From the NCBI GenBank assembly GCA_000155435.1, contig DS990262.1:471062-535061 (forward strand): DNA of 64,000 bases, in the 5' to 3' direction. Source of the DNA: Clostridiales bacterium 1_7_47FAA. GTDB taxonomy: Bacteria > Bacillota > Clostridia > Lachnospirales > Lachnospiraceae. Below the pieces are notes generated by a model. It ran no database searches, was not told the DNA's origin, and saw only the letters and a list, made by a program, of their open reading frames with translations. The position numbers and the translations under genes are program-made. This document shows positions 43,823-53,022 of the stretch, piece after piece; position 1 is the first letter of the stretch, and each line of letters starts with the position of its first letter.

Positions 43823-44969
43823 AGAAATACTCCAATATATACAAAACCACAGGGAAGAAGCCTACGAACTGCTCCTGACCCTGGCCAGGATTCCGGCACC
43901 GTCCAACCATGAGGAGAAGCGGGCCAGGTTCTGCAGTGAGTGGCTGAAGGCCCAGGGCGCGGAGGGGGTCTATGTGGATGAGGCCCTGAACGTGGTCTAT
44001 CCCGTGGATGCAGGGAATGATGTCCCGGTAGAGGTGTATATGGCCCACACGGATGTGGTGTTCCCGGATGAGGAGGAACTTCCTCTCCGGGTGGAAGATG
44101 GACGGATTTACTGTCCCGGCGTGGGGGATGACACGGCATGCCTGGTCAGTCTCCTGCTGGCTGCAAAGTACATTGCAGGGCATGTGGGAACCCCTGGCTG
44201 GAAGGAGCTGAGGGGGCAGAAGGACACCGGACTGGTTCTGGTATGTAATTCAGGCGAGGAGGGGTTGGGCAATCTGAAGGGGGTAAGGAAAATCTGTCAG
44301 GTCTACGGCAGCAGGATGGTGTCCTTCTGCACCTTTGACAGCGGCCTGGACAGCATTGTGGACAGCGCCGTCGGCTCCAAACGGTTCCGGGTATGTGTAA
44401 AGACCCAGGGCGGCCATTCCTATAATGACTTTGGCCGCGACAATGCCATTGCCAGGCTGGCGGACATGATCAGCAGGCTGTATGCGCTCCGTGTGCCGGA
44501 AAAAGGCGGCAGGACCACCTACAACGTAGGCATGATAACCGGAGGTACATCGGTCAACACCATTGCCCAGCAGGCTCAGATGCTCTATGAGTTCCGTTCC
44601 GAATCAGGGGAAAACATGGACTATATGGAGAAAATGTTCCTGGATGTCATTGAACAGGTAAAATCAGAGGGCGCGGACGTGGACCTGGAGGTAATCGGCC
44701 TGCGGCCCTGCGGCGGTGATGTGGATCCGGAAAAGGAACGTGCGCTGGTGGAACGTGCTGTCCGGGCGGTAAGCGGCGTCACGGGTGCTGAACCTAAACG
44801 CCATTCCGGCTCCACCGACTGCAATATCCCCCTTTCCCTTGGAATCCCCAGTGTGTGCGTGGGAAGCTTCACGGGCAACGGCGCCCATACAAGGGATGAA
44901 TACGTGGAAACCGCGTCCCTGGAACAGGGATACCGGGTGGCGTTTGAGATGATATTGGGACATGACTGA
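43812..44969 (+). CDS. M20-family metallopeptidase (PepT/dipeptidase type)
   Basis: 385 residues. Metal ligands are visible: MAHTDVVFP, GVGDDTACL, NSGEEGLGN, FDSGLDS and the late GAHTRDEY. A lid/dimerisation domain occupies about 195-310 (GGHSYNDFGRDNAIARLADM). M20 enzymes cleave small peptides or acylated amino acids in the cytoplasm. The gene overlaps the end of the GlgX-like gene by 11 nt and is translationally coupled to it, although no shared pathway is evident. Confidence 0.88.
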   Translation: MLNEEILQYIQNHREEAYELLLTLARIPAPSNHEEKRARFCSEWLKAQGAEGVYVDEALNVVYPVDAGNDVPVEVYMAHTDVVFPDEEELPLRVEDGRIYCPGVGDDTACLVSLLLAAKYIAGHVGTPGWKELRGQKDTGLVLVCNSGEEGLGNLKGVRKICQVYGSRMVSFCTFDSGLDSIVDSAVGSKRFRVCVKTQGGHSYNDFGRDNAIARLADMISRLYALRVPEKGGRTTYNVGMITGGTSVNTIAQQAQMLYEFRSESGENMDYMEKMFLDVIEQVKSEGADVDLEVIGLRPCGGDVDPEKERALVERAVRAVSGVTGAEPKRHSGSTDCNIPLSLGIPSVCVGSFTGNGAHTRDEYVETASLEQGYRVAFEMILGHD

Positions 44970-45070
44970 AAATTGCTCCCGGGTCATAATGATAATTTCC
45001 CCTACATAGATTTAGAGTGGGTACTCTTAAGGAATGTCCACGATAGCAGGAAGCGTGGGAAGATATGGAG

Positions 45071-45107
45071 TGCTCCCAAAGGCGTGTATGTCTTTGGGGG
45101 CATTTTT
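45071..45107 (+). terminator. Terminator-like hairpin in the leader of the P-type ATPase gene
   Basis: TGCTCCCAAAG (45071-45081) pairs with CTTTGGGGGCA (45092-45102) with one T-G pair, then TTTTT. It may end the M20 message or act as an attenuator. Upstream (44970-45070) small stems GAGT/ACTC and CCACG/CGTGG are seen, but no riboswitch class is recognised. Confidence 0.7.
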
Positions 45108-45151
45108 GTACCCTGAAAAAGATGATGTGTTTGGGAAGAGGGGAGAGACAG

Positions 45152-47944
45152 ATGGCAGAATGGCATGAACTGTCAGGAACGGATGTATTGAGCAGCCTTG
45201 AAACCGGACGGCAGGGAATCGATGATAGGGACGCCGAGGCAAGGCTTGAAAAATATGGGGAAAATGTACTGGAGGACAACGGCAGGCTTCAGTGGTGGCA
45301 GGTGTTCCTGTCCCAGTTTAAGGATTTGCTGGTCATCATCCTGATTGCGGCGGCAGCTGTCTCCATGCTGACAGGTGACCCGGAGAGCGCCATGGTCATT
45401 TTCGCAGTCCTTCTGCTTAACGCGGTGCTTGGCACGGTCCAGCACCAGAAGGCAGAGAAATCCCTGGACAGCTTAAAGCAGCTGTCCTCCCCGGAAGCCA
45501 GGGTCATCCGGGCGGGAGCGCTGGAAGTGATTCCCTCCTCAATGGTGGTCCCCGGGGATATCCTGATGATGGAAACAGGGGACCTGGTGGCTGCGGACGG
45601 GCGGCTTTTAGAGGTTCACGGGTTTACTGTCAATGAAAGCTCCCTGACCGGGGAATCACTCAGTGTGGAAAAACATACAAAGGCCATAAAAGGCAGGGAA
45701 TCCGCAGTGGCGCTGGCGGACAGGACCAATATGGTGTTTTCCGGTTCCCTGGTGACCTCGGGCCGGGCCATGGCCGTTGTCACTGCCACGGGCATGGACA
45801 CGGAGATTGGCAGGATCGCGTCCCTGATGAATGAGACAAAGGAGAAGAAAACGCCGCTCCAGGTCAGCCTGGACCGTTTTTCCGGCCGCCTGGCCATGGC
45901 CATCATAGCCATATGCGGCCTGGTATTCCTTCTGAGCCTGTACCGCAGGGAGCCGGTACTGGACGCCCTGATGTTTGCAGTGGCCCTGGCGGTGGCGGCG
46001 ATTCCCGAGGCCCTCAGTTCCATTGTCACCATCGTCCAGGCCATGGGAACCCAGAAGATGGCAAAGGAACAGGCCATCATCAAGGATTTAAAGGCAGTGG
46101 AAAGCCTGGGCTGTGTGTCTGTAATCTGTTCCGATAAAACAGGCACCCTGACACAGAACCGGATGGACGTGGAACGGGTCTATATCAACCACACGGAACA
46201 GGATGTGATGTGGCTGGGCCGCAGCAGGAACAGGATGGATGTAAAACTGTTCCTGTACGGCGCCGTGCTCAACAACAATGCCTCCTCGGGCGGGGGACAG
46301 GATGAGGGGGACCCCATGGAGATTGCCCTGCTCCACATGGCGCGGGAGGCGGGGATGATTCCGGAGCAGGTGCGGATGATGAACCACAGGAAACGGGAAA
46401 TCCCCTTTGACTCAGCCAGGAAGCTGATGACCACGGTTAACGAGGTGGAGGGACAGGAGCTGATTTTTGTCAAAGGCGCCGTGGATGTGCTTCTGAAAAA
46501 ATGCAGCCGCCTTGCAAACCCGGCCGCCAGCCAGGCAGAGGGGAAAACCAGCGTCAAGCTGTCTGCCGCCGAAGCAGGAGACAGATTCCCGGATGGACCT
46601 GAAGGCGGAACCGGATACGGGAGCAAAACCGGATACAGGAGTGGAACCGGATACGGGGGCGGAGCCGGATACAGGAGCGGAACCGGAACCGGGACCGGGG
46701 ACGTTCCCTCCCGCAGCCTGTCCTCCTCGGACAGACAGAGAATCCTGAACCAGAACACCCTCTGGTCGTCCAGGGGACTGCGCGTGCTGGCATTGGCCTG
46801 CCGTCCTTATGCGGAGGCAGGCAAGAACGGCGAGGAGGAGGACCTTATCTTCCTTGGCCTTATGGCGATGATGGATCCCCCCAGGCCGGAATCACGTTCA
46901 GCGGTTGCCAGCGCCAGGCAGGCCGGAATCCGCCCGGTGATGATAACCGGAGACCACAAGGTAACGGCCATGGCAATCGCGGAGAGGATTGGCATATTGA
47001 CGCCGGGGGACATGGCAGCCACCGGGGCGGAGCTGGACCTGATGGAGGAAGAAGAGTTAGACCGGAGGCTGGAGCACATATCCGTGTACGCCCGCGTTTC
47101 GCCGGAGCATAAGATACGGATTGTCAGCGCATGGCAGAGAAGGGGCCATATCGTAGCCATGACAGGGGACGGCGTCAACGATGCCCCGGCCCTTAAAAAG
47201 GCGGATATCGGCGTGGCCATGGGCATTACCGGGACCGAGGTGTCCAAGGACGCCGCATCCATGATCCTGGCGGATGATAATTTTGCCACCATCATAAAGG
47301 CGGTGGCCAATGGCAGGAACGTTTACCGGAACATAAAGAATGCCATCCAGTTCCTGCTGTCCGGTAACATGGCGGGAATCCTATGTGTACTGTATACCTC
47401 CCTGCTGGCGCTGCCGCTGCCCTTTGCACCGGTGCACCTGCTGTTCATCAACCTGATTACGGATTCCCTTCCCGCCATTGCAATCGGCATGGAGCCGCCG
47501 GAGGACGGACTGTTAAAGGAACCGCCCAGGAATCCCAGGGAGGGGATACTGACCGCCTCCTTCATACGCGACATCCTGGTCCAGGGCGGCCTCATAGCGG
47601 CAGCCACCATGTGGGCCTATACCACGGGGCTTCATGAGGGAGGGCCGGGAAGGGCGTGTACCATGGCATTCTCCACCCTGACCCTGGCCCGTCTGTTCCA
47701 TGGATTTAACTGCCGCAGCAGCCATTCCATCATCCGGCTGGGACTGGGAAGCAACCTGTACAGCGTCATGGCATTCCAACTGGGCGCCCTGCTTCTGGCA
47801 GCCGTATTATTCGTTCCGGGGCTGCAGATCATGTTTGCGGCGGCGGATCTGAGCCTGAGCCAGCTGTCCACCATTGTTTCAGCTGCATTCCTGCCCACTT
47901 TGGTAATCCAGATACATAAAATAATAAAGGAATCCATTGTCTAA
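45152..47944 (+). CDS. P-type cation-transporting ATPase (Ca2+/SERCA-like)
   Basis: 930 residues. Cation ATPase N-domain (HELSGTDVLSSLET), A-domain TGES (SSLTGESLSVEKH), phosphorylation motif CSDKTGTLTQNRM, hinge MTGDGVNDAPALKKADIGVAMG, and M6 LFINLITDSLPAIAIGMEPPE. M4 reads AIPEALSS where PEGLP is usual. The ion is probably Ca2+ or another divalent cation. The nucleotide-binding domain carries a Gly/Thr/Tyr-rich insertion (about 486-515) encoded by 18-bp repeats, absent from usual family members. ATG 45152 follows GAGGGGAGAG. Confidence 0.92.
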   Translation: MAEWHELSGTDVLSSLETGRQGIDDRDAEARLEKYGENVLEDNGRLQWWQVFLSQFKDLLVIILIAAAAVSMLTGDPESAMVIFAVLLLNAVLGTVQHQKAEKSLDSLKQLSSPEARVIRAGALEVIPSSMVVPGDILMMETGDLVAADGRLLEVHGFTVNESSLTGESLSVEKHTKAIKGRESAVALADRTNMVFSGSLVTSGRAMAVVTATGMDTEIGRIASLMNETKEKKTPLQVSLDRFSGRLAMAIIAICGLVFLLSLYRREPVLDALMFAVALAVAAIPEALSSIVTIVQAMGTQKMAKEQAIIKDLKAVESLGCVSVICSDKTGTLTQNRMDVERVYINHTEQDVMWLGRSRNRMDVKLFLYGAVLNNNASSGGGQDEGDPMEIALLHMAREAGMIPEQVRMMNHRKREIPFDSARKLMTTVNEVEGQELIFVKGAVDVLLKKCSRLANPAASQAEGKTSVKLSAAEAGDRFPDGPEGGTGYGSKTGYRSGTGYGGGAGYRSGTGTGTGDVPSRSLSSSDRQRILNQNTLWSSRGLRVLALACRPYAEAGKNGEEEDLIFLGLMAMMDPPRPESRSAVASARQAGIRPVMITGDHKVTAMAIAERIGILTPGDMAATGAELDLMEEEELDRRLEHISVYARVSPEHKIRIVSAWQRRGHIVAMTGDGVNDAPALKKADIGVAMGITGTEVSKDAASMILADDNFATIIKAVANGRNVYRNIKNAIQFLLSGNMAGILCVLYTSLLALPLPFAPVHLLFINLITDSLPAIAIGMEPPEDGLLKEPPRNPREGILTASFIRDILVQGGLIAAATMWAYTTGLHEGGPGRACTMAFSTLTLARLFHGFNCRSSHSIIRLGLGSNLYSVMAFQLGALLLAAVLFVPGLQIMFAAADLSLSQLSTIVSAAFLPTLVIQIHKIIKESIV
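46607..46696 (+). repeat. 18-bp tandem repeat, 5 units, inside the P-type ATPase gene
   Basis: Units of the type GGAACCGGATACGGGAGC encode six-residue repeats GTGYGS, KTGYRS, GTGYGG, GAGYRS and a degenerate GTGTGT. The frame is kept. It lies in a loop of the nucleotide-binding domain. Confidence 0.93.
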
Positions 47945-48079
47945 ATAGTGTCTGATTTCTGAAATAATGGCAAAATCGTAGAAAAGTTCGGAAAAATGTG
48001 GTAGAGTAAACCTTAGAAATGATTTCGGCGCAGCCGCCGTAACTGATATGGCGCGGGCCGGAAGAATCAGGAGGGTATC

Positions 48080-48976
48080 ATGAGACTTGTAACATATGAA
48101 ATCGAACACAAATCCGGACTTGGGGTAATCAGCAAAGACGGCAGATGGATATATCCCCTGACATCGCTGGATATGGATTACAAAACCATGCAGGAACTGA
48201 TTGAGAACATCAGTGATTCGGAAAAACAGCTGCTGGACTATGCGTCCGGCCAGGACCCATATAAGATAAAAGGGGCGGCCCCCATGGAAGAGGTATGCCT
48301 TAAAGCCCCGATTCCCAATCCAAGGCAGGATGTGATCTGTCTGGGGGTCAATTACATGGCCCATGCAGAGGAATCCGCCCGCTATAAGAAGGAAGAATTC
48401 AGCGGGGAAAGGCCCTTTGCCATCTACTTTTCAAAGAGGGTGAACCAGGCCACTGCGCCGGGGGAAGGCATTCCCAGCCATCAGGATATTGTAAAAGACC
48501 TGGATTATGAGGCCGAACTGGCAGTCATCATCGGCAGGGAGGCCTCCCATGTGCCTGTGTCCCAGGTAAAGGATTACATTTTCGGGTACACCATCATCAA
48601 CGATGTGAGCGCCCGTACCCTGCAGACACAGCATAAGCAGTGGTATTTCGGCAAGGGCCTGGACGGTTTCCTTCCCATGGGCCCATGTATTGCCACGGTG
48701 GATGAACTGCAGTATCCGCCCCATGTGCAGATACAGTCCAGGGTAAACGGGGAACTGCGCCAGGACAGCAACACCCGTCTGCTTATATTTGATATTGACC
48801 ATATTGTCAGTGAACTGTCCCAGGGCATGACACTGAAGGCAGGAACCATTATTGCCACCGGGACACCGGCCGGGGTGGGCATGGGATTTGACCCGCCCAG
48901 ATTCCTGAAGCCAGGCGATGTGGTGGAGTGTACCATTGAAGGAATTGGAACCATTGCCAATAAGGTAATGGACTGA
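48080..48976 (+). CDS. Fumarylacetoacetate hydrolase-family protein
   Basis: 298 residues. N-terminal extension of about 80 residues, then the FAH domain with ICLGVNYMAHAEE, metal-binding DYEAELAVIIG and INDVSARTLQ, the KGLDGFLPMGP loop and ATGTPAGVGMGF. The family includes acylpyruvate hydrolases, oxaloacetate decarboxylases and 2-keto-3-deoxy-sugar-acid lyases; which one this is cannot be decided. AATCAGGAGG precedes the ATG. It is followed 13 nt later by methylglyoxal synthase. Confidence 0.87.
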   Translation: MRLVTYEIEHKSGLGVISKDGRWIYPLTSLDMDYKTMQELIENISDSEKQLLDYASGQDPYKIKGAAPMEEVCLKAPIPNPRQDVICLGVNYMAHAEESARYKKEEFSGERPFAIYFSKRVNQATAPGEGIPSHQDIVKDLDYEAELAVIIGREASHVPVSQVKDYIFGYTIINDVSARTLQTQHKQWYFGKGLDGFLPMGPCIATVDELQYPPHVQIQSRVNGELRQDSNTRLLIFDIDHIVSELSQGMTLKAGTIIATGTPAGVGMGFDPPRFLKPGDVVECTIEGIGTIANKVMD

Positions 48977-48989
48977 GAGGAGGATAAAA

Positions 48990-49454
48990 ATGGACTATTT
49001 ACCTATGACCATACGTAAACAAAAGAACATTGCCCTGATTGCCCACGACCAGAAAAAGCGTGAGCTGATCCAGTGGTGTGATGAACACAAGGATATACTG
49101 TCCAAGCACTTCCTGTGCGGGACAGGGACCACGGCCCGCATGATTACGGACGCAACCGACCTTCCTGTGAAGGGGTATAACAGCGGCCCGCTGGGAGGCG
49201 ACCAGCAGATAGGCGCAAAGATTGTGGAAGGGAAGATTGACTTTGTGATCTTTTTCTCCGACCCGCTGACGGCGCAGCCCCATGACCCGGATGTGAAGGC
49301 GCTTTTAAGGATTGCCCAGGTTTATGATATTCCCATTGCCAACAACAAGGCCAGTGCGGATTTCATGATTACATCTCCTCTTATGGATGAAGAATATGAG
49401 CATGATGTGGTGAATTTTAAGCAGAATATAACTGAGAGGGCGAATACGCTCTGA
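48990..49454 (+). CDS. mgsA: Methylglyoxal synthase
   Basis: 154 residues. NIALIAHDQKKREL, CGTGTTARMI (phosphate loop), SGPLGGDQQIGAKI and FFSDPLTAQPHDPDVKALLR with the catalytic Asp are all conserved. It converts dihydroxyacetone phosphate to methylglyoxal and phosphate, bypassing lower glycolysis when sugar phosphates accumulate. Located between a FAH-family gene and glgB, in line with control of carbon overflow. GAGAGGAGG precedes the ATG. Confidence 0.95.
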   Translation: MDYLPMTIRKQKNIALIAHDQKKRELIQWCDEHKDILSKHFLCGTGTTARMITDATDLPVKGYNSGPLGGDQQIGAKIVEGKIDFVIFFSDPLTAQPHDPDVKALLRIAQVYDIPIANNKASADFMITSPLMDEEYEHDVVNFKQNITERANTL

Positions 49455-49515
49455 TGTATTTGCCGCATCACTGAATGTTAGGATGAAGAATGAAGCAGAT
49501 AAGGGGGCACATAAT

Positions 49516-52500
49516 ATGGAACAGAATTTATATGATTTGATGGATTGGGCGGGAATTGAGGAACTGGTGTATTCAGAGGCATCCAATCCCCACGCCATGC
49601 TGGGACCTCATCTGACGGAATCCGGCCTTTTGATTCAGGCCCTGATTCCCACGGCAGCGGAGGTTGTTGTGAAGATTGCATCCACTGGCAGGAAGTATCC
49701 CATGGAGCTGGCTGACGAGGCTGGATTCTTTGCAGTCCTCATTCCCAGGAAGAGCATGGCGGCATATACCCTGCTTGTGACCTATGACAATGGTGTGACG
49801 GATGAAATCCATGACCCATACGCCTATGCGCCGCAGTTCGCTTCAGAGGACCTTAAGAAATTTGCAGCAGGCATACATTATTCCATCTATGATAAGATGG
49901 GCGCGCATCCAATGACCATAAACGGTGTTTCAGGCGTGTATTTTTCCGTATGGGCGCCCTGCGCCATGCGCGTCAGCGTGGTGGGGGACTTTAACCTCTG
50001 GGATGGAAGACGCCATCAGATGCGCCGGATTGGGGAAGGCGACGGCAGTGTGTTCGAACTGTTTATCCCCGGTCTGACAACAGGCGTGATTTATAAGTAT
50101 GAGGTCAAGACAAAGGCAGGACTGCCCATGTTAAAGGCCGACCCCTACGGCAATTATGCGGAGCTGCGTCCCAACAACGCTTCGGTTGTGTGGGATATCA
50201 ACCAGTACCAGTGGAACGACAGGGCCTGGATGGACAAGCGGGCCAAGACCGGTACAAAGGACAGGCCGTTCAATATCTATGAGGTCCATCTTGGTTCCTG
50301 GATGAGAAAAGAAGCCGCAAAGGATGAGTCCGGAGAGGATATAGTGGGCTCGGAATTCTATAATTACAGGGAAATAGCAGTCAGGCTGGCTGATTATGTG
50401 CAGGACATGGGATATACCCATGTGGAGCTGATGCCGGTAATGGAGCACCCGCTGGACGAGTCCTGGGGATACCAGGTCACAGGCTATTATGCGCCAACCA
50501 GCAGATATGGCACGCCCGATGACTTCATGTACTTTATGGACTACATGCATGGCAGGGGAATCGGGGTTATCCTGGACTGGGTGCCCGCCCATTTCCCGCG
50601 TGATGCTTACGGCATGGCTAATTTTGACGGCACATGCGTTTATGAACACATGGACCCCCGCAAGGGTTCGCACCCACATTGGGGAACGTTGATTTACAAT
50701 TACGGCCGTCCCGGGGTTTCCAACTTCCTGATTGCCAATGCGCTTTTCTGGGCTGAGAAGTACCATGCGGATGCTATCCGTATGGATGCGGTGGCCTCCA
50801 TGCTGTACCTGGATTATGGAAAGAATGACGGGGAATGGGTGCCTAACATATATGGCGGCAACGAGAACCTGGAAGCAGTGGAATTCCTGAAGCATCTGAA
50901 CTCTGTGTTCAAAGGGCGCGGGGATGGAGCGGTCATCATTGCAGAGGAGTCCACGGCATGGCCCATGGTAACAGGGAACGCAAAAGAAGGCGGTCTGGGC
51001 TTTGACTATAAGTGGAACATGGGCTGGATGAATGATTTCACCAACTATATGCGCTGCGACCCGTATTTCAGGAAGAATAATTACGGCGAACTGGTATTTT
51101 CCATGCTGTATGCGTACAGCGAGGACTTTGTGCTGGTATTTTCACATGACGAGGTGGTCCATGGCAAGGGTTCCATGATTGGAAAGATGCCCGGCGCCAC
51201 ATTAGAGACAAAGGCAGAGAACCTGAGGACGGCCTATGCATTCATGATGGGACATCCGGGCAAGAAGCTGCTGTTCATGGGCCAGGAGTATGCCCAGGTC
51301 AGCGAGTGGAATGAGGGCGCGTCCCTGGAATGGGGGCTGTTGGAACTGCCTGTCCATAAGAATATGCAGGACTACGTGAGGACGCTGAATAAGCTGTACC
51401 TGGAACATCCTGCCCTGTATGAGATGGATTATGACCCGGAGGGCTTTGAATGGATTAACTGCAGCTATCAGAATGAAAGCATGGTCATGTTTGTCCGCAA
51501 GAGCAAAAAGGCCGGGGAAACACTGTTGTTCATCTGTAATTTTGATAACATGGAACATGAGAAGTTCCGGGTAGGGGTTCCCTTCGAGGGCAGATACAAG
51601 GAAATCTTCAACACCGATGCAAAGGAATTTGGCGGCAGCGGCAAGGTCAATGGCCGTGTGAAGTCATCTAAGAAGATTGAATGGGATGAGAAGGAAGATT
51701 CCATTGAAGTCAATATCCCTCCCATGAGTGTCAGCATATATACCTGCACGCCTGAGCCAAAGGCAAAAAAGGCTGGGACTGGCAAGGCAGCGGCCGGGAA
51801 AGGGCAGGCGGCTAAGACGGTTAAGAAGGCTGGGCCGGGGAAGAAGGCGGAAGTAAAAGCAGAGTCGGAGAAGAAGGCGGAAGTAAAAGCAGAGTCGGAG
51901 AAGAAGGCGGAAGTGAAAGCGGAGCCAGAGAAGAAGGCAGAAGTGAAAGCGAAACCTGAGAAGAAGGCAGAAGTGAAAGCGGAGCCTGAGAAGAAGGTGG
52001 AAGTGAAAGCGGAGCCTGAGAAGAAGGTGGAAGTGAAAGCGGAGCCAGAGAAGAAGGTGGAAGTAAAAGCGGAACCTGAGAAGAAGGCGGAAGTGAAAGC
52101 GAAACCTGAGAAGAAGGTGGAAGTGAAAGCGGAGCCAGAGAAGAAGGCGGAAGTGAAAGCGGAGCCTGAGAAGAAGGTGGAAGTAAAAGCCGAGCCTGAG
52201 AAGAAGGCAGAAGTGAAATCTGAACCGGAAAAGAAGGCAGAGAAGAAACCAGCGCCTAAGAGGCTATCCACTAAAAAAGAGGATCAAAAAAAGCTGACAA
52301 CTGCTAAGGCAGAGCAGAAGCAGATATCCACCGCCAAGACCGATCAGAAGCAGATATCCACTGCCAAGACAGAGCAGAAGCAAATATCCACCGCCAAGAC
52401 CGACCAGAAGCAGATATCCACTTCCAAGACCGACCAGAAGCAGATATCTACCGCTAAGACCGACCAGAAGCAGATATCCACCGCCAAGACCGATCAGAAG

Positions 52501-52821
52501 CAGATATCCACCGCCAAGACAGGCCAGAAGCAGATATCCACAGCAAAGACAGACCAGAAGCAGATATCCACCACCAAGACAGACCAGAAGCAGATATCCA
52601 CCGCTAAGGCAGACCAGAAGCAGATATCCACCGCCAAAACAGACCAGAAGAAGCTGTCTACAGCTAAGAAAGAAACCGGCAGGATATCCACGAAAAAAGA
52701 AAGAACAAAACAGATATCCACAAAAAAGACTGATCCCAAACAGATATCCACATCAAAGACAGGACAGAAGCGGCTGGGGACATCCAAAGCAGAGGCCGGG
52801 AAAACAGAAGATGACAGATAA
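49516..52821 (+). CDS. glgB: 1,4-alpha-glucan branching enzyme with long Lys-rich repeat tail
   Basis: 1101 residues. Residues 1-750 form a complete GlgB: N1/CBM48 domains (GVSGVYFSVWAPCAMRVSVV), GH13 barrel with nucleophile Asp424 (AIRMDAVASM), acid Glu477 (IIAEEST) and Asp545 (FSHDEVVHGK), and the usual C-terminal beta domain. Typical GlgB ends near here. The remaining 350 residues are extra: a Lys/Ala linker, 13 units of KK[A/V]EVKAEPE (776-905), then 18 units of the QISTAKTDQK type (916-1095), very basic overall. The enzyme should be active in glycogen branching; the tail's role is unknown. ATG 49516 follows AAGGGGG; 49483 is an alternative. Confidence 0.95.
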   Translation: MEQNLYDLMDWAGIEELVYSEASNPHAMLGPHLTESGLLIQALIPTAAEVVVKIASTGRKYPMELADEAGFFAVLIPRKSMAAYTLLVTYDNGVTDEIHDPYAYAPQFASEDLKKFAAGIHYSIYDKMGAHPMTINGVSGVYFSVWAPCAMRVSVVGDFNLWDGRRHQMRRIGEGDGSVFELFIPGLTTGVIYKYEVKTKAGLPMLKADPYGNYAELRPNNASVVWDINQYQWNDRAWMDKRAKTGTKDRPFNIYEVHLGSWMRKEAAKDESGEDIVGSEFYNYREIAVRLADYVQDMGYTHVELMPVMEHPLDESWGYQVTGYYAPTSRYGTPDDFMYFMDYMHGRGIGVILDWVPAHFPRDAYGMANFDGTCVYEHMDPRKGSHPHWGTLIYNYGRPGVSNFLIANALFWAEKYHADAIRMDAVASMLYLDYGKNDGEWVPNIYGGNENLEAVEFLKHLNSVFKGRGDGAVIIAEESTAWPMVTGNAKEGGLGFDYKWNMGWMNDFTNYMRCDPYFRKNNYGELVFSMLYAYSEDFVLVFSHDEVVHGKGSMIGKMPGATLETKAENLRTAYAFMMGHPGKKLLFMGQEYAQVSEWNEGASLEWGLLELPVHKNMQDYVRTLNKLYLEHPALYEMDYDPEGFEWINCSYQNESMVMFVRKSKKAGETLLFICNFDNMEHEKFRVGVPFEGRYKEIFNTDAKEFGGSGKVNGRVKSSKKIEWDEKEDSIEVNIPPMSVSIYTCTPEPKAKKAGTGKAAAGKGQAAKTVKKAGPGKKAEVKAESEKKAEVKAESEKKAEVKAEPEKKAEVKAKPEKKAEVKAEPEKKVEVKAEPEKKVEVKAEPEKKVEVKAEPEKKAEVKAKPEKKVEVKAEPEKKAEVKAEPEKKVEVKAEPEKKAEVKSEPEKKAEKKPAPKRLSTKKEDQKKLTTAKAEQKQISTAKTDQKQISTAKTEQKQISTAKTDQKQISTSKTDQKQISTAKTDQKQISTAKTDQKQISTAKTGQKQISTAKTDQKQISTTKTDQKQISTAKADQKQISTAKTDQKKLSTAKKETGRISTKKERTKQISTKKTDPKQISTSKTGQKRLGTSKAEAGKTEDDR
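51841..52230 (+). repeat. 30-bp tandem repeat array A in glgB, 13 units
   Basis: Thirteen contiguous 30-bp units (start AAGAAGGCGGAAGTAAAAGC) encoding KK[AV]EVKA[EK][PS]E, differing mainly at silent or Ala/Val, Glu/Lys positions. Alternating charge predicts a rigid single alpha-helix or extended stalk. Confidence 0.96.
52261..52800 (+). repeat. 30-bp tandem repeat array B in glgB, 18 units (11 close copies)
   Basis: Eleven close copies (52321-52650) of a 30-bp unit starting CAGATATCCACCGCCAAGAC, encoding QISTAKTDQK, flanked by two diverged units upstream and five downstream. Different in sequence from array A but the same 10-residue period. Rich in Thr, Ser, Lys and Gln. Confidence 0.96.
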
Positions 52822-52848
52822 AGAGCAGAAAAACCATATAATACAAGG

Positions 52849-52880
52849 AGAGCGCAGGCCCCAGGCTTTGCGCTCTTTCC
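52849..52880 (+). terminator. Terminator after glgB
   Basis: AGAGCGCA (52849-52856) pairs with TGCGCTCT (52869-52876), followed by TTCC. The right arm overlaps the -35 region of the next promoter. Confidence 0.7.
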
Positions 52881-52896
52881 CTGTTTATGGTATAAT
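52868..52896 (+). promoter_or_regulatory. Promoter of the two-component system
   Basis: TTGCGC (52868-52873), 17-bp spacer, consensus TATAAT (52891-52896). Start near 52903; the kinase start is at 53023. Confidence 0.65.
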
Positions 52897-53022
52897 GACC
52901 AGGCAGGCAATATGCAGGGCAGGGAAGCGGCCCCGGGGATGCTCGGTTTCCAAACACGCCCCGAAGGCACAACGGATATACATATCACACTGCCGGGAGT
53001 CAATGGATGGGGAGGGGAAAGG

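Noticed and set aside
44970-45070. Known metal riboswitch (yybP-ykoY, M-box or NiCo) before the P-type ATPase gene
   Set aside because: None of the conserved core sequences of these classes could be found; only generic stems and a terminator are visible.
51841-52800. CRISPR array from regularly spaced 30-bp repeats
   Set aside because: Units are contiguous, in frame and continuous with the GlgB reading frame.
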